Shown piece by piece: positions 1 to 8,228 of a stretch of DNA of 64,000 bases. Under the pieces are notes generated by a model that did not search any database, was not told the DNA's origin, and worked only from the letters and a program-made list of their open reading frames with translations. The stretch spans positions 62,001 to 126,000 of the forward strand of contig NZ_FPBA01000010.1 in NCBI RefSeq assembly GCF_900116515.1, written 5' to 3'. Both the position numbers and the translations under genes were made by a program. Each line of letters opens with the position of its first letter. Position 1 is the first letter of the stretch. This DNA comes from Geodermatophilus amargosae. Its GTDB lineage: Bacteria > Actinomycetota > Actinomycetes > Mycobacteriales > Geodermatophilaceae.

Positions 1-1000
1 GCGGTACGACGCGCAGCTGCCCTACCCGGTGGTCCGGCAGCGGACGGCGGTGCTGCTGCCCACTCCGGCCACCTCCCGCGCCGCCGTGGCGCTGGCGGCC
101 GAGCACGGCTGCGACACCGCCTTCTTCGGCGCCGCCGCGCCGCTGGGCCTGATCGCGCCCGCCCTGCGCGCCGCCGGCGTGCGCCGCCTGGTCGGGGCCA
201 CCCACGGCCACGAGACCGGCTGGGTCGCGCTGCCCGGCGCCCGGCAGCTCATGCGCCGGATCGCCGGCGGTCTGGACGTCCTGACCTACATCAGCGACTA
301 CACCCGCACCCACCTCGAACCGGCCCTCGGCGGGCGGACCCGGCTGGCGCAGCTGTCGCCCGGGGTCGACGTCGACCGGTTCACCCCGTCCGCCGACGGG
401 AGGGCGGTCCGCCGGCGGCACGGGCTGGGGGAGGCGCCGGTCGTCGTCTGCGTGTCCCGGCTGGTGCCGCGCAAGGGACAGGACGCGCTCGTCGCCGGGT
501 GGCCGCGGGTCCTCGCCCGGCACCCGGACGCGCGCCTGCTCCTGGTCGGCGGCGGCCCGGACGAGGGCCGGCTGCGCCGCGCGGTGGCCGACCGGGGACT
601 GGGTGGCTCCGTGGTGCTGACCGGCCCGGTGCCGCCGGCGCAACTGCCCGAGCACTACGCGGCCGGCGACGTGTTCGCCATGCCCTGCCGCACCCGCCGC
701 GGCGGGCTCGACGTCGAGGGCCTCGGGATGGTCTACCTCGAGGCGGCCGCCGTGGGGCTGCCGGTGGTGGCGGGTACGTCCGGCGGCGCCCCGGAGGCGG
801 TCCGCGACGGCGAGACCGGCACCGTGGTGGCCGACCCCCGCTCCCCGGAGGCCGTGGCCGCCGCCGTCACGGCGCTGCTCGACGACCCCGCCCGGGCCCG
901 CGCCATGGGCGCCGCCGGGCGGGCGTGGGTGGAGGAGCGCTGGTCGTGGACGACGATCGCGGCCGACCTCGCCGCGCTGCTGGACCCCGGGGAGGACTGA
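1..1000 (+). CDS. pimB: GT4 phosphatidylinositol mannosyltransferase PimB' (5' end missing)
   Basis: C-terminal part, about 330 residues, of a GT-B fold glycosyltransferase. The reading frame is open to base 2, so the start lies upstream of the window. The family transfers mannose from GDP-mannose to phosphatidylinositol monomannoside at the cytosolic membrane face, an early step to PIMs, lipomannan and lipoarabinomannan. Visible signs are the acceptor-side run LPTPATSRAA followed by FFGAAAPLGL, the donor-domain segment VSRLVPRKGQD, and the E-x7-E signature EGLGMVYLE. The sequence RYDAQLPYPVVR at the edge fits the family. It is followed directly by a perfect hairpin and convergent fadD15, the same neighbour as in M. 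tuberculosis (Rv2188c/Rv2187). Function is by family resemblance. Confidence 0.9.
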   Translation, partial: RYDAQLPYPVVRQRTAVLLPTPATSRAAVALAAEHGCDTAFFGAAAPLGLIAPALRAAGVRRLVGATHGHETGWVALPGARQLMRRIAGGLDVLTYISDYTRTHLEPALGGRTRLAQLSPGVDVDRFTPSADGRAVRRRHGLGEAPVVVCVSRLVPRKGQDALVAGWPRVLARHPDARLLLVGGGPDEGRLRRAVADRGLGGSVVLTGPVPPAQLPEHYAAGDVFAMPCRTRRGGLDVEGLGMVYLEAAAVGLPVVAGTSGGAPEAVRDGETGTVVADPRSPEAVAAAVTALLDDPARARAMGAAGRAWVEERWSWTTIAADLAALLDPGED

Positions 1001-1030
1001 GCCCCGCCCCGCGCGACGGCGGGGCGGGGC
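1001..1030. terminator. Bidirectional hairpin terminator
   Basis: A perfect 12-bp G+C-only stem (arms 1001-1012 and 1019-1030) encloses a 6-nt loop. It starts on the base after the pimB stop codon and ends 12 nt before the stop of convergent fadD15. It can serve both transcripts. There is no U tract, as is usual for actinobacterial terminators. Confidence 0.85.
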
Positions 1031-1042
1031 TCAGAGGTGGGC

Positions 1043-2842
1043 TCAGCGGGAGTACAGCGCCTCGACCTCGGCGTCGAACTCCTTCATGACCACCGAGCGC
1101 TTGAGCTTCAGGCTCGGGGTCAGCATCCCGTTGTCCTCGGTGAAGTCCGTGGCGAGGACGCGGTACTTCTTGATCGCCTCGGCCTGGGACACGGCCCTGT
1201 TGGCGTCGGCGACGGCGGCGTCGATCTCCGCCGTGACGTCCGGGTCGTCGGCGAGCTGGGCGACCGGGGTGCCGGCCGGCTTGCCCTTGCTCTCCAGCCA
1301 GCCCGGCAGCGCCTCCTCGTCGAGCGTGATCAGCGCGGCGATGAAGGGCCGCTGGTCGCCGACGACGATGCACTGGCTGACCAGCCGGTGCGCGCGCAGG
1401 CGGTCCTCCAGCACCGCCGGGGCGACGTTCTTGCCGCCCGCGGTCACCAGGATCTCCTTCTTGCGGCCGGTGATCCGGGTGAAGCCGTCGGTGTCGATCT
1501 CGCCGATGTCGCCGGTGTGGAACCAGCCGTCGGCGTCGATGGCCTCGGCGGTGGCCTGCTCGTTCTTCCAGTAGCCGCGCATGACCACGCCGCCGCGGAT
1601 GAGGATCTCGCCGTCCTCGGCGATGCGGAACCCGACGCCGGGCAGTGGGCGGCCCACGGAACCGATCCGCAGCGCGCGGTCGTGGTTGACCGAGGCGGCG
1701 GCGGTGGTCTCGGTCAGGCCGTAGCCCTCGAAGACGGTGACGCCGGCGCCGCGGAAGAAGTGGCCCAGCCGGTCGCCGAGCGGGGCGCCGCCGGAGATGG
1801 CGCCCAGGCAGCGGCCGCCGAGCGCGGCGCGCAGCTTGCTGTAGACGAGCCGGTCGAACAGCGCGTGCTGGGCGCGCAGCGCGAGCCCGGCGCCGCCGGT
1901 GTCCTGCGCGCGCGACCAGGCGATGGCCACCTGGGCGGCCCGGCCGAAGATCTTCCCCTTGACCGGGCTCGCGCCCTCGGCCTTGGCCTTCGCCTGGTTG
2001 AAGACCTTCTCGAAGACCCGCGGGACGGCGAGGACGAAGGTCGGCTTGAACCCGCCGAGGTCCTCCACCAGGTTCTTCACGTCGGGGGTGTGGCCGATGA
2101 CGGTGCGGGTCTTGACCGCGCCGACCTGCATGACCCGGGCGAGCACGTGCGCCAGCGGGATGAACAGCAGCAGCGAGCCCTGCACGTTCATGAACCGGTC
2201 GAGCAGGCTCATGCCGTTGCCGACCTCGAACAGGAAGTTGCCGTGGGTCAGCTCGCAGCCCTTGGGCCGGCCGGTGGTGCCCGACGTGTAGATGAGCGTG
2301 GCCAGGCTGTCGGCGCCGAGCGTCGCCCGCCGGGCCTCGAGCTCACTGTCGGGGACGTCGGCGCCCGCGGCGGTCAGCGTGCCGACGGCGTCGTCCTCGA
2401 TGACGTAGAGCGGGCCGAGGTCGGGTGCCTGGTCGCGCACCGAGTCGACGGCGGTGGCGTGTTCCGCCTTCTCCACGATCGCGGCGACCGCGCCGGAGTC
2501 GGAGAGGATCCAGGCGACCTGGTCGGGGCTGGAGGTCTCGTACACCGGGACGGTGACGGCACCGGCCGTCCAGATGGCGTAGTCGATGACGGTCCACTCG
2601 TAGCGGGTCTTGGCCTGCAGGGCCACGCGGTCGCCGGGCTGCACGCCGGCGGCGACCAGTCCCTTGGCCACGCCCGCGACCTGCTCGCCGAACTCCCGCC
2701 AGGTGACGTCCACCCAGCGGCCGTCCCGCTGGATGCGCAGGCCCACCTCGTCGCCGTGCTCGGCGACGTTCTCGGCCAGCATGTCGGTGAGTGCCTCCGA
2801 CGGGCCGACCTCGGTCGTCGCCGGGACGCTGTACTCGCGCAC
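1043..2842 (-). CDS. fadD15: Long-chain acyl-CoA synthetase, FadD15 type
   Basis: ATP-dependent fatty acid-CoA ligase of the adenylate-forming superfamily, 599 aa, full length. It activates fatty acids to acyl-AMP and then acyl-CoA. Motifs are the P-loop-like YTSGTTGRPKG near residue 185, GYGLTETT in the middle, and TGDIGEIDTDGF with TGRKKEILVTAGGKN in the C-terminal hinge domain. A longer frame exists upstream, but the GTG at 2842 has a GGAGGAGG-type ribosome site immediately before it, so this start was chosen. The position next to pimB matches M. tuberculosis fadD15 (Rv2187). The substrate chain length cannot be read from the sequence. Confidence 0.92.
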   Translation of the reverse strand: MREYSVPATTEVGPSEALTDMLAENVAEHGDEVGLRIQRDGRWVDVTWREFGEQVAGVAKGLVAAGVQPGDRVALQAKTRYEWTVIDYAIWTAGAVTVPVYETSSPDQVAWILSDSGAVAAIVEKAEHATAVDSVRDQAPDLGPLYVIEDDAVGTLTAAGADVPDSELEARRATLGADSLATLIYTSGTTGRPKGCELTHGNFLFEVGNGMSLLDRFMNVQGSLLLFIPLAHVLARVMQVGAVKTRTVIGHTPDVKNLVEDLGGFKPTFVLAVPRVFEKVFNQAKAKAEGASPVKGKIFGRAAQVAIAWSRAQDTGGAGLALRAQHALFDRLVYSKLRAALGGRCLGAISGGAPLGDRLGHFFRGAGVTVFEGYGLTETTAAASVNHDRALRIGSVGRPLPGVGFRIAEDGEILIRGGVVMRGYWKNEQATAEAIDADGWFHTGDIGEIDTDGFTRITGRKKEILVTAGGKNVAPAVLEDRLRAHRLVSQCIVVGDQRPFIAALITLDEEALPGWLESKGKPAGTPVAQLADDPDVTAEIDAAVADANRAVSQAEAIKKYRVLATDFTEDNGMLTPSLKLKRSVVMKEFDAEVEALYSR

Positions 2843-2985
2843 GCTCGGTCCTCCTCCTCCGCGCGGCCGGGGCGCCGCTGCCCGCGGTCCCGCGCGGGAC
2901 ACGTCCTGGGAAATCTACCGGCTGGGGCTACTGGGGAGTAGCCGTGCCCGCCCCGCCCCCCCTGCAGTGGGAACGGGGACCGCTC

Positions 2986-2991
2986 TAGCCT
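2986..2991 (+). promoter_or_regulatory. -10 element (TAGCCT) of a leaderless promoter
   Basis: TAGCCT lies exactly 7 nt before the ATG of the SRPBCC gene. There is no ribosome-binding sequence, so the transcript probably begins at or next to the start codon. Confidence 0.55.
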
Positions 2992-2998
2992 CTGGCGC

Positions 2999-3430
2999 AT
3001 GGCCGAGCAGTCCACCCAGTCGATCGTCGTCTCCGCGCCCGCGGCCGACGTCATGGCGGTGATCGCCGACTTCGAGGCCTATCCGCAGTGGGTGGGCGCT
3101 GCCCGCACCGTCGAGGTGCAGGAGCGCGGGCCCGACGGCCGCGCCCGCCGGGTCCGGTTCGTCATCGACGCCACCGTCCTCACCGACGAGTACGTCCTCG
3201 ACTACACCTGGGACGACGACCGGCAGGTCTCCTGGACCCTGGTGACCAGCAAGCTGATGAAGCGGCAGGACGGCTCGTACACCCTGCGCGAGACCGGCGA
3301 CACGACCGAGGTGACCTACCGGCTCACCGTCGACATCGCGATGCCGATGCTCGGGATGATGAAGCGCCGCGCCGAGAAGGTCATCCTCGACACCGCGCTC
3401 AAGGAGCTCAAGAAGCGCGTCGAGGGGTGA
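2999..3430 (+). CDS. SRPBCC (START-like) lipid/ligand-binding protein, Rv2185c type
   Basis: A 143-aa single-domain protein of the polyketide cyclase/START-like fold, with the N-terminal pattern [27 protein letters not shown] and a closing amphipathic helix rich in Lys/Arg. Such proteins form a hydrophobic cavity; no enzymatic role can be claimed here. It is the first gene of a coupled run (SRPBCC, ArsA-like, CxxCxxC protein, glucokinase), the order seen around Rv2185c-Rv2183c in mycobacteria. Translation appears leaderless. The conserved link to fadD15 and an ArsA-like protein suggests a role in lipid handling; that is inference. Confidence 0.85.
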   Translation: MAEQSTQSIVVSAPAADVMAVIADFEAYPQWVGAARTVEVQERGPDGRARRVRFVIDATVLTDEYVLDYTWDDDRQVSWTLVTSKLMKRQDGSYTLRETGDTTEVTYRLTVDIAMPMLGMMKRRAEKVILDTALKELKKRVEG

Positions 3431-4677
3431 CCTCCGTGCGCACCCTGCTGTTCACCGGCCCCGGCGGGGCCGGCACGACCACCCTCGCCTCCGCCGCCGC
3501 GGTGCGCGCCGCCCGGACCGGCCGGCGGGTGGTCCTGGTGACCCGCCAGGAGGTCCCCGGGGGGACGGCGGACGACGTCGAGGTGGTGCGCGTCGAGCCG
3601 ACGGCCGCGTTCGAGGCGCTGTGGGCCGCCCGGGCGGCGGAGCTGGCGGCCACGCTGCCCGACCTCGGGCTGCCCCCGGCGACGTCGGTGGTGCCGCTGC
3701 CGGGCGCCGGTGAGCTCGCCGTCCTCGCCGCGCTGGGCCGCGTCGGGCCGGCAACCGACCTCGTCGTCGTCGACGGCGGGCCGCTGGGGACCGGTGCCGG
3801 GCTGGTGGCGCTGCCGGGTGCGCTGCGCTGGTGGCTGGACCAGGCCTTCCCCGCGCGGGTCCGCGTCCTGGCCGCCGTGCGCACTGCCGCGGTGCGGGCC
3901 GGCACGGCGCGCCGGGGCGCGGTCGACCTGGCGCTGGCGGCGGTCCCCGAGCTCGAGGCGCTGCTGGACCGGCTGGCCCTCACCGACCCGGCCGGGACCG
4001 CCGTCTGGCTGGTGGGCCGGCCTCGGCCCTCCGCCGTGGCCGCGCTGCGGACCGCCACCACCGCGCTGGCCGTGCACGGGCAGCGCCCGGTGGGCGTGCT
4101 CGCGCGCTGGTCGCCCGGCGGCGGGCCGGAGGACTGGGCGGCCGCCCGTGCCGCCGAGCAGGAGGCCGCCATGGTCGCGCTGGCCGACGTCGCCCCGGTG
4201 CAGGAGGTCGCCGAGGCCGCGGTCGAGCCGGCCGGCGCCGACGCGCTCGCCGCGCTGCTGCCCGACCTGCCGGGGCCCGCCGGGGAGCCGGCCGTGCTCG
4301 CCCCGGAGCGGGTGGAGGGCGGCTGGCGGCTCACGCTGCCGCTGCCCTTCGCCGACCGGGAGGGCGTGCAGCTCACGCGCTGGGAGGACGACCTCGTGGT
4401 GACCGCGGCCGGCAGCCGCCGCTCGGTGCGGCTCGACGCGCTGCTGCGCCGCTGCGTGGTGACTTCGGGCGGGCTGGTCGACCAGGGGACCGCCACGGCG
4501 CGGCTGGAGGTCGGGTTCGCGGCCGATCCGCAGCAGTGGCCGGCCGACCTGCTGGCGGCAGCAGGACAGGACACGGGGTCGCAGGACACGGGGTCGCAGG
4601 ACACGGGGTCGCAGGACACGGGGTCGCAGGACACGGGGTCGCAGGACACGGGGTCGCAGGACAGGGGGACGGAGTGA
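3427..4677 (+). CDS. ArsA/MinD-like ATPase homologue with degenerate P-loop, Rv2184c type
   Basis: About 416 aa. The N-terminus [16 protein letters not shown] is the deviant Walker A position of the ArsA/GET3 family, but the invariant lysine of GKT is replaced by Thr, so ATP hydrolysis is doubtful. A switch-like [12 protein letters not shown] follows near residue 115. The C-terminal 110 residues form an ArsA HSP20-like beta domain ([16 protein letters not shown]). The GTG at 3427 overlaps the upstream stop as GTGA; a second GTG lies at 3436. The protein ends in six exact QDTGS repeats encoded by a 15-bp tandem repeat. It is coupled by another GTGA overlap to the next gene. Homologues sort membrane proteins or move arsenite; its role here is unknown. 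Confidence 0.8.
   Translation: MTSVRTLLFTGPGGAGTTTLASAAAVRAARTGRRVVLVTRQEVPGGTADDVEVVRVEPTAAFEALWAARAAELAATLPDLGLPPATSVVPLPGAGELAVLAALGRVGPATDLVVVDGGPLGTGAGLVALPGALRWWLDQAFPARVRVLAAVRTAAVRAGTARRGAVDLALAAVPELEALLDRLALTDPAGTAVWLVGRPRPSAVAALRTATTALAVHGQRPVGVLARWSPGGGPEDWAAARAAEQEAAMVALADVAPVQEVAEAAVEPAGADALAALLPDLPGPAGEPAVLAPERVEGGWRLTLPLPFADREGVQLTRWEDDLVVTAAGSRRSVRLDALLRRCVVTSGGLVDQGTATARLEVGFAADPQQWPADLLAAAGQDTGSQDTGSQDTGSQDTGSQDTGSQDTGSQDRGTE
4567..4656 (+). repeat. 15-bp in-frame tandem repeat (six units)
   Basis: Six consecutive exact copies of the 15-mer caggacacggggtcg encode QDTGS x6 at the C-terminus of the ArsA-like protein; a seventh, decayed copy (QDRGT) follows. As the unit is a multiple of three, copy-number change would keep the frame and lengthen or shorten an apparently disordered tail. 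Confidence 0.95.
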
Positions 4678-4988
4678 GCGAGGGAGCCGACTGGCTCGAC
4701 CAGGCACGGCGGCTGGTGACCGGTCTGGGACAGGCGTGGGCCGAGTCCGGTGCCGGCGCGGCCGCGGGGCACGCGGGCGCCGAGCACGTGCCGGGCGGGG
4801 ACTGCCAGTGGTGCCCGCTGTGCCGGGCGGCGACCGTCGCCCGGCGGCCGGAGGTGTCGGAGGCGCTGGCCGACCTGCTGACCTCCGCCGCGGTCGCGCT
4901 GCGGACGGTGGCCACCCCGTCCGAGGCGCCGGGCCGGCCGGAGGAGCCCCCGCCGCCGGCACAGGTGCAGCACATCGAGCTCGGCTGA
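4674..4988 (+). CDS. Small CxxCxxC protein, Rv2183c position
   Basis: A 104-aa uncharacterised protein. The GTG start overlaps the ArsA-like stop (GTGA). The N-terminal helix [16 protein letters not shown] is followed by [11 protein letters not shown], with Cys spacing C-x2-C-x2-C that could bind zinc or another metal, then a helix and a Pro-rich tail. It has no signal peptide or membrane segment. The position, between an ArsA-like protein and a kinase, corresponds to Rv2183c in mycobacteria. A metal-binding partner of the ArsA-like protein is a possibility suggested only by coupling. Confidence 0.75.
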   Translation: MSEGADWLDQARRLVTGLGQAWAESGAGAAAGHAGAEHVPGGDCQWCPLCRAATVARRPEVSEALADLLTSAAVALRTVATPSEAPGRPEEPPPPAQVQHIELG

Positions 4989-5990
4989 GTGGCCGCCGAG
5001 CGGACCGACCCCGGCGGCCTGCCCGCCCTGGGTGTCGACGTCGGCGGCACCAAGGTGGCCGGCGGCGTCGTCGCTCCCGACGGGACGGTGCTCGGCACCG
5101 CGCGCCGTTCGACGCCGACCGCGTCGGTGGCCGAGGCCGAGGCCGCGATCGCCGGCGTCGTCGAGGAGCTGGCCGTGTGGCACGGCGGGCCGCTGGTGGC
5201 GGTGGGTGTGGGCGCGGCGGGCTGGTTCGACCGCACCGGCGACGTCGTGCTGTTCAGCCCGCACCTGGCCTGGCGGCACACCTCGCTGCGGCGTGACCTC
5301 GCCGCCCGGCTGCAGCGGCCGCTGTGGGTGGGCAACGACGCCGACGCCGCGGCCTGGGCTGAGTACCGCTTCGGCGCCGCGCAGGGGGCCGAGCTCGCGC
5401 TGTGCATCACCCTCGGCACCGGCATCGGCGGCGGGATCGTCTCCGGCGGGCGGCTGCAGCGCGGCGCGCACGGGGTGGCGGGGGAGTGGGGGCACATGCG
5501 CGTGGTCCCCGACGGGCGGCTGTGCGCCTGCGGCAACCGCGGCTGCTGGGAGCAGTACGCCAGCGGCAGCGCGCTGGCCACCACCGCGCGCGAGGTGGCC
5601 ACCCGCTCGCCGGCCGCCGCGGCCCGGCTGCTGCACCGCGTCGACGGCGACGCGGCGCGGCTGACCGGCGAGGACGTGGCCCGTGCCGCGGCCGACGGCG
5701 ACCCGGTGGCGCTGAGCCTGGTCAACGACGTCGGCGAGTGGCTCGGGCAGGGCATCGCCGACCTCGCCACCGTCCTCGACCCGGACGTCGTCGTGATCGG
5801 CGGCGGGGTCAGCGTGCTCGGCGACATGGTGCTCGACCCCGCGCGCGAGCGGCTCGGGCGGTCGCTGCCCGGTCGTGGCTTCCGGCCCGGGCCGCGTGTG
5901 GTCGCCGCGGCGCTCGGCGCCCAGGCCGGCCTGGTCGGTGCGGCCGACCTCGCGCGCGGTGCCGTCTGCGCCGAGGCGCGGAGGGCCTGA
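4989..5990 (+). CDS. ROK-family glucokinase
   Basis: 333 aa. It probably phosphorylates glucose to glucose-6-phosphate with ATP. The N-terminal phosphate loop is [14 protein letters not shown]; the sugar-binding part contains [14 protein letters not shown]; the adenosine motif is [10 protein letters not shown]; and the ROK zinc signature [11 protein letters not shown] is intact. The GTG start follows the previous stop without a gap, so it is the last gene of the coupled run. It may feed glucose-6-phosphate or mannose metabolism for PIM-type glycolipids nearby, but this is context only. A 16-bp perfect palindrome (5989-6004) spans its stop codon and may help termination. Confidence 0.9.
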   Translation: MAAERTDPGGLPALGVDVGGTKVAGGVVAPDGTVLGTARRSTPTASVAEAEAAIAGVVEELAVWHGGPLVAVGVGAAGWFDRTGDVVLFSPHLAWRHTSLRRDLAARLQRPLWVGNDADAAAWAEYRFGAAQGAELALCITLGTGIGGGIVSGGRLQRGAHGVAGEWGHMRVVPDGRLCACGNRGCWEQYASGSALATTAREVATRSPAAAARLLHRVDGDAARLTGEDVARAAADGDPVALSLVNDVGEWLGQGIADLATVLDPDVVVIGGGVSVLGDMVLDPARERLGRSLPGRGFRPGPRVVAAALGAQAGLVGAADLARGAVCAEARRA

Positions 5991-6010
5991 CCCCTGCAGG
6001 GGTCCTCCCG

Positions 6011-6715
6011 CTAGACGACCGCGCCGTCGTCGCCGTCGTCGTCGCGGTCGCGCATCCGGGACAGCGCCAGCGCGGCACTGCCGACCAGCGCCGCGACACC
6101 CAGCACCAGGCCCGTCTCGCTGGCCAGACCCAGCACCCCGGGAGCACCCACCAGCACGACGCCGGCCGCGGCCAGCAGCACGGCGTACAGGGTCGACGGC
6201 GAGGGCATCGGGACCGGCGGCGCGGGCGGCGGCTCGTAGTGCTCCTCGGCGAGCAGGTCGTCCACCTCGTCGACCGGGGGCGCGACCGGCCGGGGTGCCG
6301 GCGGCTGCGCGGGCTCGGCGTCCTCGACGACGGTGCGCCCGTGCTCGGCCTCGTAGGCGGCGACGATCCGCGACCACTCGGCGTCCTCGTCGAGGTCACG
6401 GCGCAGCGGGCGGCGCTCGGCCGCGGGACCGCGGGCGGGGGCGTGGTCGTCGGCGTGCCGGTCGACCAGCGAGCGGCCCTCGCCCAGGCGGGTGCGGTCG
6501 ACGAACAGCCGGTCGGCCGGCGGGCTGGGGAGGAAGACGGTGCGCGTGTAGGGGCCGACGTCGGCGGCGGGCTCGAGGTAGGCGGGGATCCCGGCGTCGC
6601 GGAGGACGTCGAGCAGGTGCTCGCCCACCCGCGGATCGACGTCGCGGAGGGGAGCCCAGAGCGCGGCGTCCAGGCCGTTGTCGCGCCGGCCGCGGCCGCG
6701 GCGCGGGCCGGTCAC
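6011..6715 (-). CDS. Uncharacterised protein with two C-terminal membrane helices
   Basis: A 234-aa protein of unknown function. Residues about 15-75 form a compact domain ([19 protein letters not shown], then GIPAYLEP) that reads like a small alpha/beta signal or regulatory domain. The middle is acidic and Pro-rich. Two hydrophobic helices sit near the C-terminus ([19 protein letters not shown] and [18 protein letters not shown]), and the tail is very acidic. The GTG at 6715 overlaps the stop of an 18-codon upstream reading frame that has the strong ribosome site, so expression may be coupled to that leader. It is divergent from plsC and convergent with the glucokinase. Confidence 0.65.
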   Translation of the reverse strand: MTGPRRGRGRRDNGLDAALWAPLRDVDPRVGEHLLDVLRDAGIPAYLEPAADVGPYTRTVFLPSPPADRLFVDRTRLGEGRSLVDRHADDHAPARGPAAERRPLRRDLDEDAEWSRIVAAYEAEHGRTVVEDAEPAQPPAPRPVAPPVDEVDDLLAEEHYEPPPAPPVPMPSPSTLYAVLLAAAGVVLVGAPGVLGLASETGLVLGVAALVGSAALALSRMRDRDDDGDDGAVV

Positions 6716-6768
6716 GCGGCGGCTCCGCGGGTGCGGGCCCGGTCCCCGGTCGGCCGGTCTGCAGCCAC
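6712..6768 (-). CDS. Possible 18-codon leader peptide
   Basis: The best ribosome site upstream of the membrane-protein gene (GGAGGAGG, just above 6768) does not precede the long frame. It precedes a GTG opening an 18-codon frame ([18 protein letters not shown]) that ends in a TGA overlapping the GTG of the long gene. This could be a coupling leader peptide, or a sequencing frameshift could have split one gene. No homology can be claimed. Confidence 0.3.
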   Translation of the reverse strand: MAADRPTGDRARTRGAAA

Positions 6769-6874
6769 GGTGGTCCTCCTCCGGGGTCGGGCGGGGTGCC
6801 GTCGGGAGCCGACGCGCGGGGCGGATTGTCGCCGGGGCACCCGGCTCCCTAGTCTGGCATTTCCCCAGGGAGGC

Positions 6875-7636
6875 GTGTTGTTCTACTGGTTCCTCAAGTA
6901 CGTGGCGATCGGTCCGGTCGCGAAGCTGGTGTTCCGTCCCCGGGCGGAGGGCCGTGAGCACGTGCCGGCCGGTGGAGCCGCGATCCTGGCGAGCAACCAC
7001 ATCTCGGCCGCGGACTGGATCTTCATGCCCATGTCGCTGCGGCGCCGGGTCACCTTCCTGGCCAAGCAGGAGTACTTCACCGGCACGGGCCTCAAGGGCA
7101 TGCTGCAGCGGGCCTTCTTCACCGGCGCCGGCCAGGTCCCCATCGACCGGTCCAGCGCCACGGCCGCCGAGGACGCCATCCGCATGGGCATCCGGATGCT
7201 CGAGCAGGGCCGGGTGCTGGGCATCTACCCGGAGGGCACCCGGTCGCCCGACGGCCGGCTCTACCGCGGCAAGGTCGGGGTGGCGCGCATGGCGCTGGAG
7301 ACCGGCGTCCCGGTCGTCCCGGTGGCGATGACCTACACGCCGCGGCGGATGCCGTTCGGCAGGAAGCTCGTCCGGGTCCGCGTGCGCTTCGGCGAGCCGC
7401 TGGACTTCTCCCGCTACGAGGGCCTCGCCGGTGACCGCTTCGTCGAGCGGTCGGTCACCGACGAGATCATGTACGAGATCATGACGCTGTCGGGCCAGGA
7501 GTACGTCGACGTCTACGGCGCCACGGTGAAGAAGACGATGGACGCCACCGGCGCCAGCGCCTCCGACGTCGTCGGCCGGCTGCAGCCGCCCGCCGGCGAG
7601 GCCGGCGACCGAGCCCCCCAGTCCCTCGCCGGCTAG
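6875..7636 (+). CDS. plsC: 1-acyl-glycerol-3-phosphate acyltransferase (PlsC family), Rv2182c type
   Basis: A 253-aa membrane-associated acyltransferase, predicted to move an acyl chain to lysophosphatidic acid or a related glycolipid. The N-terminus VLFYWFLKYVAIGPVAKLVF is a membrane anchor. Block I is SNHISAADW (the NHx4D motif), block II is around RSSATAAED, block III is YPEGTRSPDGRLYRGKVG and block IV is VVPVAMTY. The chosen GTG at 6875 lies very close to an AGGGAGG run, so initiation at the next TTG (6878) is possible. A TAGTCT -10 element lies at 6850-6855. It is separated from fadD15 and pimB by only a few genes, so the area is rich in lipid and glycolipid functions. Confidence 0.87.
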   Translation: MLFYWFLKYVAIGPVAKLVFRPRAEGREHVPAGGAAILASNHISAADWIFMPMSLRRRVTFLAKQEYFTGTGLKGMLQRAFFTGAGQVPIDRSSATAAEDAIRMGIRMLEQGRVLGIYPEGTRSPDGRLYRGKVGVARMALETGVPVVPVAMTYTPRRMPFGRKLVRVRVRFGEPLDFSRYEGLAGDRFVERSVTDEIMYEIMTLSGQEYVDVYGATVKKTMDATGASASDVVGRLQPPAGEAGDRAPQSLAG

Positions 7637-7803
7637 TCCGGCAGGCGCTCCAGCAGATTGGTGAGGGCCGGCGGCTCGTCGCCGCTGGTGACGGGCCCGC
7701 GCACCCACCGGTGCACGAGGTCCTCGGTGGAGGCGGACCGGGACCGCACCAGCTGACGGCGCGCGCAGGGGTCCTCCAGGCCGCCCGGCGCGCCGATGTC
7801 CAC
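7633..7803 (-). CDS. Short hypothetical protein or truncated gene end
   Basis: A 56-codon GTG-started frame whose third positions are almost all G/C and whose stop shares the palindrome CTAG with the plsC stop, as metF and its convergent neighbour do. It ends DEPPALTNLLERLPD. Coding character stops upstream at about 7803, so this is either a small protein or the 3' remnant of a truncated gene. I do not recognise it. Confidence 0.35.
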   Translation of the reverse strand: MDIGAPGGLEDPCARRQLVRSRSASTEDLVHRWVRGPVTSGDEPPALTNLLERLPD

Positions 7804-8074
7804 GTCGACCAGCGCCTCCCGCGTTCCCCCAGCGTCGGTCGGGGAGTGCACCGAGGCGCTGGCGGAGAACCTCGAGACCCGCGGCCGCCGGGTGTTCGTG
7901 CCCGGCTCGGTCGGCGTCGTCTCGGCGCTGCGGCAGGTGGTCACCGGCGCCGTCGCGGAGAAGGTGGTGCTGAAGCCGTCGGCGGCCCGGGTGCCGGGCC
8001 TCGAGCGCGACGTCGCCGCGCTGCAGGGCCAGGAGTCCGGCCGGTCCTCGGTCGAGGGCCGCCCGGCGGGCTGA
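7796..8074 (+). pseudogene. C-terminal remnant of a short-chain dehydrogenase
   Basis: This frame encodes a stretch (ECTEALAENLETRGRRVFVP, then SVGVVSALRQVVTGAV and PGLERDVAALQGQ) that resembles the last ~80 residues of SDR proteins of the type whose C-terminus follows the catalytic domain. No Gly-rich cofactor motif or YxxxK is present upstream, and the coding signal begins abruptly near 7820. I read it as a gene fragment. The remaining bases to 8228 hold no gene that I can support. Confidence 0.45.
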
Positions 8075-8228
8075 CCGGCCCCGTCACCGGTCGTCGCCGT
8101 CCGGTTGCACCCCACCGAGCCGGCCGCGTCCGGTCCCCGCAGGATGAGCGGGTGAGTCCGGCTCCCCGACCCCAGACCCGTCGCACCAGGACCGGCGGGC
8201 GCCCCGTCGACCCGGCGGGTGCCCGCCG

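Noticed and set aside
1037-2941. A plus-strand open frame of about 630 codons
   Set aside because: Antisense shadow of fadD15, and it starts inside the terminator region.
4567-4656. CRISPR-like short repeats
   Set aside because: The 15-bp units are contiguous with no spacers and encode part of a protein.
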